A DNA stretch of 64,000 nucleotides from Deuterostichococcus epilithicus (Eukaryota > Chlorophyta > Trebouxiophyceae > Prasiolales > Stichococcaceae), in contig JAVTLE010000013.1 of NCBI GenBank assembly GCA_033439295.1, positions 868,001 through 932,000 of the forward strand, in the 5' to 3' direction. The notes beneath the pieces were generated by a model. It ran no database searches. It saw nothing but the letters and a program-made list of their open reading frames with translations, and was not told the DNA's origin. The position numbers were made by a program, and so were the translations under genes. Of the stretch, positions 1 to 11,175 are shown piece by piece; positions within the stretch are counted from its first letter, which is position 1; each line of letters opens with the position of its first letter.

Positions 1-3000
1 GGAACCAGGGGACGCTGTTGCGTCGGTGCACGGCTTTAACAGCTTCAGTTGGTGTGTCAAGGGACAACAATGCGCAGGGAAACACTGAGCCGCCGCACCA
101 TTGCGGGACGGCCCCCGTGAGCGCGAAAATGTGGATGGCGGAGGGGCAGGGGTGGGGGAGGAAGCGGTGAAAACACACTGGGCGCCGCACCGGTGCAGGG
201 CAGCCTCCATGAACGTGTGCAATCGGGCTGCAGAGAGGGGCCCGGGGGGGGGGTTCAGGGTGCCGGCACGGACTGGACGCCGCACCGGTGCAGGGTGGCC
301 TCTGTGAGTGCGGGCACCGAGTACAGCTGTGGCGGCCAGCGCCGCAGCAGCGGCAGCAGCTGGTCGTGGTGCGCTGGCGACAGCAGGAACGCCGTGAGCA
401 CCTGCGCGCAGAGACGCCGCCCTGACGCAGACAGCCCGAAAGCGTCTTTCCGATGCTCCCAGATAGTCGGTGACCGACGTTATGATTGCACCGACCTGAT
501 GATTGCAGGCAGCCGAGCCGGTGGGCTTCAGGCTCTAGCACGAGAGCACAGCGCAATTGCAATTGCAGAAGACCACTCAAGTTTCCCGCCGACTTTGTCG
601 CTCGTGCGAGTCAGCGAGATGCCGTACCATCTCATATGCCTGCCGCCGCAGCTGCGGCGCCATGATGCCGATGGGGACGTGCGGCGCCAGCACCGGCAGC
701 TGCCTGTGCTGTGCAAAGATGTAGACCTGCCGCTCCCACGCCGCAGCGTCGTCCTGCGTGGCACGATAAGCAGACACTGGCCTGCTGGCTTCTGCCTGCC
801 TCTCACCATGTACCTGTCACCCAAGGGCGCCACTTCAAAGCAGCCTTCGAATCGGAATCACAGGATGCCTGAGATGGGTTTGAAACACGACGAAGCATCA
901 ACAGGCATATCGCGTCTCAGCCCAGTGTCACTCGCCATGGTGGCGCTGCTGCCGCCAAGTACAGGGCCAGCTTCAGGACAGGCACGCGGGTTCTGAATGT
1001 ATGTTGTCATTCACCGACCTTCAGCAGCTCGGGGCACAGCGCGGCGGCGTCAGCAAACTTACGCTGCCCCAGCAGGAACTGCAGGTACTGCATCGCCACC
1101 TGCGGTGCCCCACACGCAACACCCTCACGGTGAGCTAGGGCTCCAGCCTCCCCAGAACACATCAGCGATAGACCAACAGCGTGCAGAAAGGAGTCCTGGG
1201 AGGTCTGTTCAGCCACAGGTCGCATGCGCCACTGCATGGCTTGCACCACACAGCTGACACCCTGATATTCCCGGCGACTGATCGTCACACTCAGCATCGA
1301 CGAGACGCAGCCAAGACAGCTGAGCCAGGACCGGCGGCGCGCCCACCTGCTGGTGGTTGTGCTTGCGCAGGCTGCGGTCGGTGGCTGCGATGGCCAGCGC
1401 CTCCCGGAAGCGTCGCCGCTGCAGCAGCCACGCCACCCGGTCGTCCCCGTCGCGTGGCCGCCCCACCACCACGTCCTGTTCCGAAAGATGCATTCGCCAC
1501 CGTTCCTCCGGAATCTGGTCACCACATTCAGCTGCGCTTGTGCAGAAGGACCGGCTGGAGGTGCTGCATCTTCTCCCAACTCCTTTGCAGCTTTGTAAAA
1601 GTTCTGTAAAAGTTCGAACCGTCACGACAGTATGCCATGTAGCCATTCCCACCCCGCATCCGCCCGACTGCCCCACCACCACGTCCTGCCGCAATGAGAT
1701 ATTTTCGCAACAGGAATGCAGTGCTGCCGTCACCCCAAAGCACGACTGATCAAGCTCCACTTGTTGTGCAGTCGCCTGTGCAAACATTGAAGATGATGCG
1801 GCGCCGCGCATTTTCAACGTGCAGGTGGTGCCTGTGCAGAGTCCAGCCGGAATTGGCAGGGGCCGATCGCCTTGAGTTTAGAGTTGGACCAAGACCAGGG
1901 GCGCACGCATGGGGTGACAATGTAGTACAGTGGCTCGTAGCCACCAGGCCACCACTTGTACTCTGCCTTCTTCGGGGCGGTCAGCCGCCTGTCCGCCTGC
2001 AACGAAGTCCGACGAGATAGTGCCGTCAAGCCTCCACATTCGTATTCCAATGCGCAAAGCATGGATCACAGAGCTTTTAAATGTACAAGGGGGCAGGTTG
2101 GTGGCATTGACAAGGCGGTGGCAGTGGTGCTGTCCTCCTGGCACTGGCTGCGCCAAGTCGCAAGCCAAGTCGCATCTCTGCAGATATGTCACCGGGCGGC
2201 CTACCTGCAGGGTGCGCTCCTTCGACAGCGGATAGTAGGTTGCGAGGGACGCCGCGTGATCAGGGCCGCTGCGCTGCAGGCCGGCAATTGGCAGCACGTC
2301 CGACGCCAGGCCATCCCCCCGCCACGACAGGATCTTCAGCTGCACAACGACAGCGAAGCAGATGTGGGAGAAGCTTGAAGCTGAAGGGTCAGGGTGCCCG
2401 GGCTTGTTGCCAGTGCGACGGAACCGCAATTGCTGGCGCAACTCATGCCAGCCTTATGCAGGATGTTCAACTTTTGATTAAATTATTGATCAATTCAATG
2501 AGTGGTCGAATGCCACCTTCAGCATGGTTTGCCATACACATACCTCTGGGAAGGCCTCGTCGTCTGCAACGTCGTCTGCAGTCGCGCCCTCCGCCGCCGA
2601 GTGATGCAGCTGCGTCAGGAGCGCCATGTCCTGCCCAAAAGGCGCCACTCCCTGCTGGCACACGGGAGGCAGACCATTGCCAGGCAGGGTGGTGCTGGTT
2701 CCGAGTTCACATCTAGGCTCTCTGACAGCAGGATCCAGCTGTGCATCCAGCCGTTCAGAGCAGTGAAGGCAGTGTAAGCATTGTACCTCCACATACCTTG
2801 TCCCTGGCAGCGTCGGAGGTGCTGCATCAGGGGCACAGCACAACCGACGGCAGCAGGTGTTGCTGTCTTAGCCGGAAGATAGTATGTCCTGTGACGTGCT
2901 GAGCATGCACATCCTCCGGGTGTCGTACACCACCGGCTGTCTTATGGAAACAGGAAGGCTGTGATGTGCGGGAGGCGGCCAAGACAGGCCGCTGACGGGT

Positions 3001-5353
3001 GCATGCAGGGGCGCACCAGGATGCAGCCGTCAATGTCCAGCTGCACCAGGACCTGCATGACGTATGACTCCACAGAGCCGACGGTGCCCGGCTCTTCCAG
3101 CAGCGCCGTGCGTGCCACCTGCAGCAAGGTTCCTTTGGTATGCTTTTGCTTTATGATGACATACTCACACTCTTGAGTGCTTCCACCTCGCTGGCGGAAC
3201 CGCCGGCCTGGTGCACCGCCGGCGTCTGACTGGCGCCGTCCCTTTGCCTGGGCTGCAGGCAGCGGTGTTGCAACAGCTGGGCAGGTCTCCTCGAAAAGAT
3301 GCAGGCTGATCAGCTTCGATTCTCAAAAGATGGGTGGCACAGAACAAGGTGGCACGACAAGCAGCCCAGGCCAACCCCAAAGCTGCAGCACAGCGGCGGC
3401 GCCAGGCTGCGCCAGCGCACCGTGATGGTGGCGGCCCAGCCGACATACAGCAGGCTGTCGGACTCCCAGTACAGGTGCGGCTTGGCGTGCTTGGCGCGCT
3501 TCGCGCTGGCGGGCCGCTTGATGGTGAAGATGCGCTGGTGCGCCGCGGTGTCGTACACCTGCCAGACCAGAATCTGGGGTTTCCATTCCAGAATCTAGGG
3601 CTGCTAGGTAAGGATGGCTCACTCAGGCGTCATTGCACTGCTTCAGCTGCCATGGAAGTGGGCGTCGCGGCGAACCCCAACTGCACAGAAGGCGGCCCCG
3701 TCTGCAGCCTCACCTTGACGCTGACGGCGTTCGCCCAGGCGATCAGGCTGCTGGTCCAGCGCACCGACGGGATCGCGCCCTCGCCAGAGTGCAGGACGGT
3801 GTCCTTGATGCCCAGCCAGCCCTGCAGCGAGGGCCGCACTTGCAATTTTGCAGTCACAGCGTGCAGCGACACCTGGCAGCGCTCAGTGGCCGCATGATAC
3901 GGGTCTGCAGCAGATTCACAGTTGCATGAAGGCAGGTTCAGGCAGCCGCACCCTCGAATGCAAGACCAACTCGCCAGAGTCGCCGCCTGTCACGAACTCC
4001 CGCGTCTTCCGCTGCCCGTAGCGCGGGTCGAGCGCAATCGACTGCAGGCGCCAGGATCATTATGTCAGGACTGTGCTTTGCTGCCACCTTACCCTAGCAA
4101 GAATGCAAAGCTGCCTCCGCATGGCATATCTTCAGGTTCCTCTCAGATGCTGCTCCTCACCCTGATGGGGTAGCGGTGTTTGAAAGCCGTGCTCTCCTCG
4201 CTGTACATGCCGGAAATCTGCAGAGGGGAGCAGCGCAATTCATCAGAGGATCTTGAAATTCACTTCCGCTTAGCTTCCAACTCTTCTGCTGGGATTCGAC
4301 ACAGACTCGCAGCGCACCAGGACGCTGCCGTCGTCTGCGCAGGTGGCCAGATTGTCCGCTGTGCCGTCGAACGAAATGTCGCAAATCGCAGACTGGTGCG
4401 CAGCAATCTGCCTGACCTGCAGCCAACAGGTACCCACGCACTTTGTTATCACTCGTCTTCCAGTAACAGCGCTCGTACTCAGCCTTGTACACTCGTTGTG
4501 TAGGCCCAGTGCCGAGGGGCTGGTTATTCCTCCAAGAGCTGCTGTTGTCTCTTGCCAATCGTTTGGTGCAGGCCAGGCACTACCACTGACCTGCCGAGCC
4601 CCTCCAGCACATGCATGCCGGCTTCCCGTCCCCGCCGGAGCCACTGGCTTGATACCACTAACAGCTGCGGACTGGGTCAGATGGTCTTGATGGAGCCACA
4701 GCTAATCTCACCTGGTTGCCCTCGTAGTCCAGCAGGTGCACGGTGCCGGAAGAGGTGCCCAGCGCCAGGACCTTGTCGGAAACCGCCAAACATGCCGCTG
4801 CCGCGGAGGCCAGCAGGTCCGCCAGATCGCACCCCAGGCGCTGATATTTCAGCCGCGGCTCCTCCTCCGGCGACTGCTCAGCGTCCGCCGCTGTCGTCGG
4901 CGGAGCCGCTGCAGCGCCGTCTGGTGCTGTTCTGCTGTGCGGCGGTGTGCTGCCCACTGCAGCGGCCGCAGCGCTGGAGGGCGCCGCCGCAGCATCCGAG
5001 GCCTGACGCGGCCGGGCAGGCATCAGGCGGGCCAGGTTGCCTGACGCGGATCTGCTGGCACTCTGACAATCGTCAGCAGCGTTTGCGAACGGCGAGTCGC
5101 GGTCGGTGGGCATAGGTGGCGAGGTCCCAAAGTTCGCCGCAGCGACACCACCACCAGCCTGGATGTCCGAGCCCGGCGCAGCAGATGAATTGTTGCCATC
5201 GTTCGAGGGTTTCAAAGCAGGTGCAATTCCTCCAGACCCAGCTGCAGCGTCCATCATTGATGGCTCACCGCCATGCACGCCGCTCTGCGGCTGAGCGTGC
5301 GGTGATGCGCCGCTGCCTGTGCGTGCGTTGCTGTTCTCTTGGGCCTCGTGCAT
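1..5353 (-). CDS. VPS41: VPS41-like HOPS complex subunit, partial (3' end beyond left edge)
   Basis: Vps41 is a core subunit of the HOPS tethering complex, which acts in late endosome/vacuole membrane fusion. Exon 1 (4712-5353, 214 codons from the ATG at 5353) is Ser/Ala/Pro-rich for about 160 residues. It then reads RLKYQRLGCDLADLL and TVHLLDYEGNQ, the family's entry into the WD40 propeller. Exon 2 is 4318-4416 (FDGTADNLATCADDGSVL). Further propeller pieces lie near 3960-4050 (YGQRKTREFVTGG), 3690-3840 (IPSVRW, LIAWANAVSV), 3420-3560 (LYVGWAATITV), 2990-3130, 2290-2360 and 1920-2030 (EPLYYIVTP). The clathrin-repeat region follows at about 1350-1475 (DDRVAWLLQRRRFREAL), 1025-1110, 600-760 (WERQVYIFAQHRQLPVLAP) and 286-425 (RRWPPQLYSVPAL). 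The rest of the repeat region and any RING end are off the window. The upstream in-frame TTG at 5398 is not needed. Middle exon ends are approximate. It is divergent from phytoene synthase. Confidence 0.88.
181..217 (-). repeat. Diverged copy of a VPS41 exon 3' end with its donor site
   Basis: The stretch repeats 281-315 at an offset of 95 nt with few mismatches. 281-315 carries the 3' end of a VPS41 exon (EATLHR, donor at 285/284 on the minus strand). The copy reads EAALHR and keeps the same CACCG/GTGCGG donor context. It lies downstream of the real exon in transcription order. Confidence 0.7.
1665..1695 (-). repeat. Diverged copy of a VPS41 exon 5' end with its acceptor
   Basis: On the minus strand the VPS41 exon entering at 1475 begins CAG/GACGTGGTGGTGGGG (DVVVG). 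The same CAG plus DVVVG block occurs at 1685, 210 nt upstream in transcription order, and is flanked by a related GCGAA...ATCT tract. After DVVVGQSGG the two sequences diverge, so only the exon edge was copied. Confidence 0.65.
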
Positions 5354-5825
5354 GGGCCCAGTAGCGTTCACTTGCTCAGGTAGATCCGGCGGGTCCAAGA
5401 TTAGGCATGCTCGCTGATACGTTACAACTCCGGAACAACGATCTCAGCTGTAGGCAAATTTGAACACGACAGCTCAGCATGTTCGATCAGACCCGACAGA
5501 CCTGTACGAAACCTTGCAGGGTGCTTCATAAGGTGATTGGCGATGGCAGCATTGCTGAATGCGCATTGACGATTGACCTGGCGACGATGGGCATGTAGCT
5601 AGTGTGATTACGGCCAATCAGATTGGATAGGGACTCAGACAATGCTATCTGTAATTTCACAGGTGCTAGGTTTTAGTTGTAAGACGTGACCGAAGCAGAT
5701 CCTGCGCCCGGAGCCAGTCGCTGCGACCCGAGCGGCAGCCCTTTGATCGGCGAGTGCGCGGCCCAACCTCTTCGTGAACACATGTCGTGATTCACGTTGC
5801 ATCCTGTTGACGGTCCGGCGACGCC
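5354..5825. promoter_or_regulatory. Divergent intergenic region between VPS41 and PSY
   Basis: These 472 bases separate the VPS41 start (minus) from the phytoene synthase start (plus), so both promoters should lie here. The middle (about 5400-5690) is noticeably more AT-rich than the flanks. I see no convincing TATA box or other named element, and no gene. Confidence 0.5.
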
Positions 5826-8800
5826 ATGGCGCTCAACATGCGCCTGTCCTCAGCCGCTGAAGCTTCGTCATCGGCCATGGACACTGTGTCCTGCATGGCC
5901 GGCGGCCGCGGGTGAGTTGTGCGGCAGGCTGTCTCCTGCTTGCCGACGGCGTGACGAACTGTTCGAACCGTGCGTATGGAGCAGATGATTGGCCCGTCAG
6001 TCAGCGAGGGAGGTACACAGCGAAAAGGGCAAAAGCATATGCTGGTGTTATCCAGTGTCGCTGTGGCCACCTCGGTTCACGGCGCGCCTCTCATGCGTCG
6101 CCAGCTGGCGAAGCGATTCAGCGTTCATTGTGGATCGCCCGCCACGCCGTTTCTGCCTGTCCTGGCGACACGTTACTCTCCGATGCAGCTGTCCGTTTGT
6201 GGCTGCAAGAGCAGTAACTCCTCATTGGGTGTCCAGTCTCTGGCACCCTGATTGTTGTAATCTGCCTTTGGATGGACGTTCGTGTTGTTGCACAGTCGCT
6301 GGGCAGGCTCGGCGCTGTGCTGCTCACACTGGCGGCATTTGTGTCGGCGCTCGCGGGCCTGTTGCCCCCGATCGACTCAACACCTTCTGCAACTGGCGGC
6401 ATCACGATCGGCAGGCCTCAAGCCGCTTATGTCTTGTCGTGCAGGCTACAACACGACCATCACAGCGCAGCAGGCTGCGGCAGCCGCTCCAGCACATTTT
6501 TCTCGCCGCGGGCGCCGTCGCTGCAGGCGCAGCGGCGCCAGCGGCGCGCAGAGCAGCAGATCTGCAGCGCCACGGCGCTTCGCCCCCAGCGCTCGGCACA
6601 GCAACAGCAGCAGCAGGCAGAATCGCGGCTGCAAAACGCAGCCGCAACACCGGCCACGGTGCTCCAGCCGGCACGGCAGCGGACAGCCACAGTGCCGGAT
6701 GAGGGGCGAGATCAGCGTGTGCGTGACCGGGAGGAGAGGTGTGTGAATCATGAGGCATGGGAGGGAGTCAATAAGGCATGGGACCTCACCTCGGATGCAG
6801 CCTTGCAGATGGCTGCACGCCTGTGCCGGACTTGTGCTGCGCATCGTCTTCTGCGCAACGGAAGCGTCACAAGTCTTCTGCACAGCATCCCTGTGCGTCA
6901 TGCTGCTGTCGTCTAGCATGGTGTGCCGTGGCCCAGCATCGTCGGAGGCTGCCAGCCGACTCGGCCGCGCCTGACGGGCACCACTGCCGGGCCTTCGCAG
7001 GCAGGCGCGCGGCGGCTTCGAGGCAGAGGCGTACGCCATGCAGCAGTGCGTGGCGCTGCACGAGCAGTGGCTGAAGGACAAGACGCCCTCGAAGCGCAAT
7101 GCGCGGTGGGAGGGCGGCGTCCTCGACGACGCGTACAGGTGCGCAGCTCCCCGCCTCAGGCCGACCACGACAGTTCTGTGACTCGTCCGGAGGCGGCGCC
7201 GGGTCAGCAGTGTCATCAGCGGCTGGGCCTATGGCAGCGCCCCTCGTAGCCGTCCTCTGAGGCTCTGGAGAACCTCAGCCTCCCTAGGGTGTCCGCTCCC
7301 CTGCTCGGACTTGTAGTACTGGACGTTGCAGGCACGCCGTGGTGTTTAACGGATCCAGAGAGTCCTGCTGCCTGCGCTTTTGTCTCTCGGCTTCCTGGCA
7401 CCCCGAATGTCTCTCGCCCATCACAGGCGCGCCGGCGTGGTGACGAGCGAGTATGCGAAAACTTTCTACCTGGGCACCAAGCTGATGACGGCAGAAAAGG
7501 CGCGGGCGGTGTGGGCTATCTATGTGTGGTGCCGCCGCACCGACGAGCTGGTGGATGGCCCCAACGCCTCACGCATCACCCCCGAGGTGATGGCTGCCAC
7601 CCTGCGGCGCTCCCATGTCAATGCAAGATAAAACAGCATGTCCTGCCCCTGCTGCCGCATCTCATCGCGCTGCAACCCTGCAATCGGCGTCGTGTCTGCG
7701 CGGTCGGTTTTCTGTCTGCAGACAGGAGACAGGCGCGCGGTCTGCTTCCCCCTTCATGCTGTCATGCTTTGTATCAATGACAGGCGCTGGAGCGGTGTGA
7801 GGATCGGCTGGAGGGTGTCTTTGGACTTGCAGCTCGGTTAGTTGAAACAGAGTCCCAGATGCTGTGTAAACCACCCTAAACCTTTAAACCCTGTCGGCAG
7901 GCATTGGACCGGTGGGAGGAGCGGCTAGAGGGCATTTTCGATGGCCGGCCGTACGACATCCTGGACGCGGCGCTGACAGACACCGTGAGCCGGTACCCGG
8001 TGCACATCCAGCCCTTCCGCGACATGATCGACGGCATGCGCATGGACCTCGTCAAGTCCCGGTGCGTCACAAACTGACATTTCTTCATGCCGCGCTGGAT
8101 GCGGCAGAGGCTCCAGCTGCCACAGGCTTGCGCGTGAGGTGTCTCGTGCTTTGAGCCAGCACTGCCCCCGGGAGGTGCTTTGTTGTGTTTGCTGCACCGC
8201 TGCACGCCCAGCGGTCACCCCAACCATGCACATGCGGACGTATGCGGCGCGTCTGATGGAGGGCGCGATTCAGGGTGGTCCACCGCGATCGAGGGAGAAT
8301 GCCATCTCGACTGACACTCGAGCCCTGACCGAGCCCACTCCTCACCCTTCGACCCGGCAGGTACAAGACGTACGATGAGCTGTACGGCTACTGCTACAAG
8401 GTGGCGGGCACGGTGGCGCTGATGACGACGCCCGTCATGGGCATTAACCCCGAGTACACGGTGCCCACCCCCCCTCTTTTCCTCCCGTTCGCGGCGGCAG
8501 CCCTTGATATACGAAGATAGGTGCTTGCTTTTGGGGGCATGGGCGGCACTGCCCTGGCAGGGACACAAAGCGGCAGTAGAGCCGAGGTTGTCCAGGGAAT
8601 ATCAAGATCAATTGAACTTGGTCTCCCCTGTGTTGACCAAGCACAGCTCCTGCTGGCGTGAGGTGCTTCTGCCCCCTCGCTCGCCTGGAAGCCTTGCCCT
8701 GCTTGCCCAACTCTCAGGCCCCACCGAGAGGGTGTGTCAAAGGCGGCGCTGGCGCTGGGCACTGCAGGTCGTTCGTGGGCGCGTAAGGTGTACGTAAAGA

Positions 8801-10096
8801 GATATTCAGATGGAGTGTAACTCCAGGCTGCACCTGCTTTCAGGGGCCGCTGGACAGCGTGTACAAGGCGGCGCTGGCGCTGGGCACCGCCAACCAGCTG
8901 ACCAACATCCTGCGCGACGTGGGCGAGGACATCAACGAGCGCAACCGCATCTACGTCCCCCTGGACGAGCTTGCCGAGGCGGGCATCCAGGAGACCGACG
9001 TGAGCCCCGCCCCCGCCCCTGCAGCTTTCCAGTTGGCTGCAATTGCTGTCACAGATGCGCTCGGCCGGCTTCTTGCCCGCCCGGGGCACCACCAGTGGGG
9101 ACTGCTGACTGTCGCGCTTGTGCGGTCTGCATGAATGGTCCACCTGGAGGCATCATGACGCAGAATGGCTTGCTATGCTGAGCAGACTGGCTTGCATGTG
9201 CAGATCGTCAACGGCGGCATGTTCTCGACGACGACGGGCAAGATCGACGACCGGTGGCGCAAATTCATGACCGCTCAGATCCGGCGCACGCGCGACATCT
9301 TCGCCGGCGCAGAGGCCGGCGTTGATCAGCTGGCGCCTGACGCACGGCTGCCCGTCTGGTGCGTTCTACGGCATCTAAAATGTAGGGATCCAGGGTGGAG
9401 AGCTCCCCCCCCTGCGACATGCGTGAGCTGGTCGAGTTTATCAACCTGCTCCAGCCCGCGTCGTGCCGCAGCAGCATCTGGCGTCCGGCTGCCCTTCTTG
9501 TGGTGCGAATTTTGCTTGCGGCAGAGCGCGTGGTATGCTTCCAGAATTCTCTTGTGGTCTGCTCAGGCTCTCGTCATTTTCTTCAAACAGCAAGCCTGCA
9601 CCATCCAGCAAAAAGGTCATGCGACCGCTGCACACGCCTTCCTCTGCAACGGAGGGGTAGCGAGCTAATGTATCTCGTGATGATGCGCGCAGGTCCGCGC
9701 TCATTTTGTACCGCCAGATTCTGGACTCCATCGAGAAGAACGACTACAACAACTTCACACAGCGCGCCTATGTGCCCAAGTGAGTGTGGCATCCGCGCCG
9801 CCGGCAGTATGTCAACGTCCCTGTGCTCAAAGATGTTGTGCAACTTGCAATGGTCAAAGATGTTGTGCAACTTGCAATGGTCAGCATGGCAGCTCCGGGC
9901 AAGCTGATGATGCTGTCGAGCCGCATACCTTCTGTCTGATCAGTCAAACCTGCACACAAGCAATGTTGCAACGGTTTGTGGCCAGGCACTGACCCTTTTC
10001 ATGTCTGCCCCCCTGGACAGGTACAAGAAGTTCCTCAGCCTGCCGCAGGCGGTGCTGCGTGCCCAAAACCCCACCAAGGCGCTGCTGCGGCGCTGA
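5826..10096 (+). CDS. PSY: Phytoene synthase, 9 exons, 372 aa
   Basis: The enzyme condenses two geranylgeranyl diphosphates to phytoene, the committed step of plastid carotenoid synthesis. Exons, all phase-consistent: 5826-5911, 7001-7138, 7427-7586, 7901-8061, 8361-8460, 8844-8999, 9204-9358, 9693-9779, 10021-10096. Both Asp-rich diphosphate/Mg sites are present: DELVD in exon 3 and DVGED ([18 protein letters not shown]) in exon 6. Other family blocks are [39 protein letters not shown] and [20 protein letters not shown]. Exon 1 encodes a short Ser/Ala-rich leader that could be a plastid signal; it was chosen because its ATG and GT site join exon 2 in phase, and it is the least certain exon. 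Total length is slightly short for the family. Introns 3 and 5 each carry a diverged copy of the start of the next exon. A TGTAA at 10511-10515 is a candidate algal poly(A) signal. Confidence 0.95.
7781..7838 (+). repeat. Exon-4-like relic inside PSY intron 3
   Basis: Starting at 7784, directly after a CAG, the sequence translates [14 protein letters not shown]. The real exon 4, 117 nt further on at 7901, reads [14 protein letters not shown]. About three quarters of the first 41 bases match, many differences are synonymous or conservative, and the acceptor AG is kept. After about 45 nt the similarity ends. Confidence 0.75.
8712..8768 (+). repeat. Exon-6-like relic inside PSY intron 5
   Basis: After TCTCAG (8712-8717) the sequence follows the opening of exon 6 (8844 on). 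It includes a 24-base identical run coding AALALGT in the real exon. A single-base indel around the GTGTAC codons puts the copy out of frame. The copy begins 126 nt before the real exon. Confidence 0.8.
9827..9880 (+). repeat. 27-bp perfect tandem repeat, two copies, in PSY intron 8
   Basis: The units 9827-9853 and 9854-9880 are identical. They sit 48 nt after the exon 8 donor. The repeat has no coding role. Confidence 0.85.
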
Positions 10097-11175
10097 GCAT
10101 TTGCCAGCACAGGATGCTGTGCGTCGAGCTTTTGCTAGCACAGAGATCGTTGCCGCGCTGCGGCGGGGTGCCGGGGCAGTTTTCAGAATGGAATGGCAGG
10201 CGAACCATCTGACGGTCCGGCTGGCGGAGGCGGGGTTCGGGCCCGTCAAGCCTGGATCCGTCCGCTGTACAAGTTCAGCTGGACAAACATGTTTGTAGCC
10301 GTAGCATACGGGGCATTGCGGTCGCACTCCTGAGGTTTGGGGGTGGCCGTTCTCTAGGGCATTGCGTGTCGTCAGGTCTTTGGCAATTCTTCCATTGGAA
10401 ACTTGGTATTCAGGAACTGCTTTTCTGGCTTGTACTGCCACCATTCGAACGTACTGGAAGACAGGAGACTGAGAAGGGCTGCGGGCGAGGGAAACCCTAG
10501 CCTATAACGGTGTAAGGCTCGGAACCGACCAATCATCGGCTCAGCTACAAAACTCCAGGACTCGTCTCCTCAACCATCCTCATGCAAGACGCTTCAAAGT
10601 TCGAAGGCTGCCGGCGAGAGAGAAGGTTTGTAGAGATGCAACACCAAAGTAGTTCCAGCGTGCAGCAGCCGTCAGCTTGGCAACGCCGTGGTCCCTAGGG
10701 GCGCTCCACCTTTGGAGCACGGATGCATGCTACCCGCACTGCGATGTGCCTTTGCATGACTGAAACCTGCTTGCACACCGTCCGAGATCCAGCTTCTATC
10801 CCCCACGCGCGGTGTGCTGTCGAACTCCCATACGAGTAACCCATCTCCGCCTTCGGAGCAGGGCTCCAACCTCCTCGGCACCGTCGTCATCGTTTCACGT
10901 CGCTGGTCCCCAGGCATATGGATCGCGCTGCGGCGGCCTGTGCGCCCACCTGTGCCATGGCACCAGCGTGTGAAGGATTGCTCGGTGACGCAAAGGTGCT
11001 GCGGCAAGCACAGCGACAGCGCGCTGGGCGGTTCAGGCCCTGGGCGGATGGTGGTGCACGGCAATGCCAGTAGATCTGCCGTGTACGCGCACGGCAGGGC
11101 GGCGAAGGTTTGCAACCCGGCATCCACCGGGCAGCTGCTGCGATCATGTAAAAGCCGTGCGCGAAGCGACAAAGC
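10097..11175. other. Convergent intergenic region, PSY 3' side and SET gene 3' side
   Basis: The region holds the 3' untranslated sequence of two converging genes. A minus-strand frame stays open for about 165 codons at 10672-11172, but it shows no family motif and follows the SET gene stop. No gene is called. Confidence 0.5.

Noticed and set aside
7874-7892. Telomere-like CCCTAAA followed by AAACCCT in a PSY intron
   Set aside because: Only one or two units, inside a normal gene; similar single hits (for example TTTAGGGTT near 30526) are expected by chance.
10672-11172. Minus-strand open frame of 166 codons
   Set aside because: No ATG-supported family motif; it follows the SET gene stop and fits a GC-rich 3' region.
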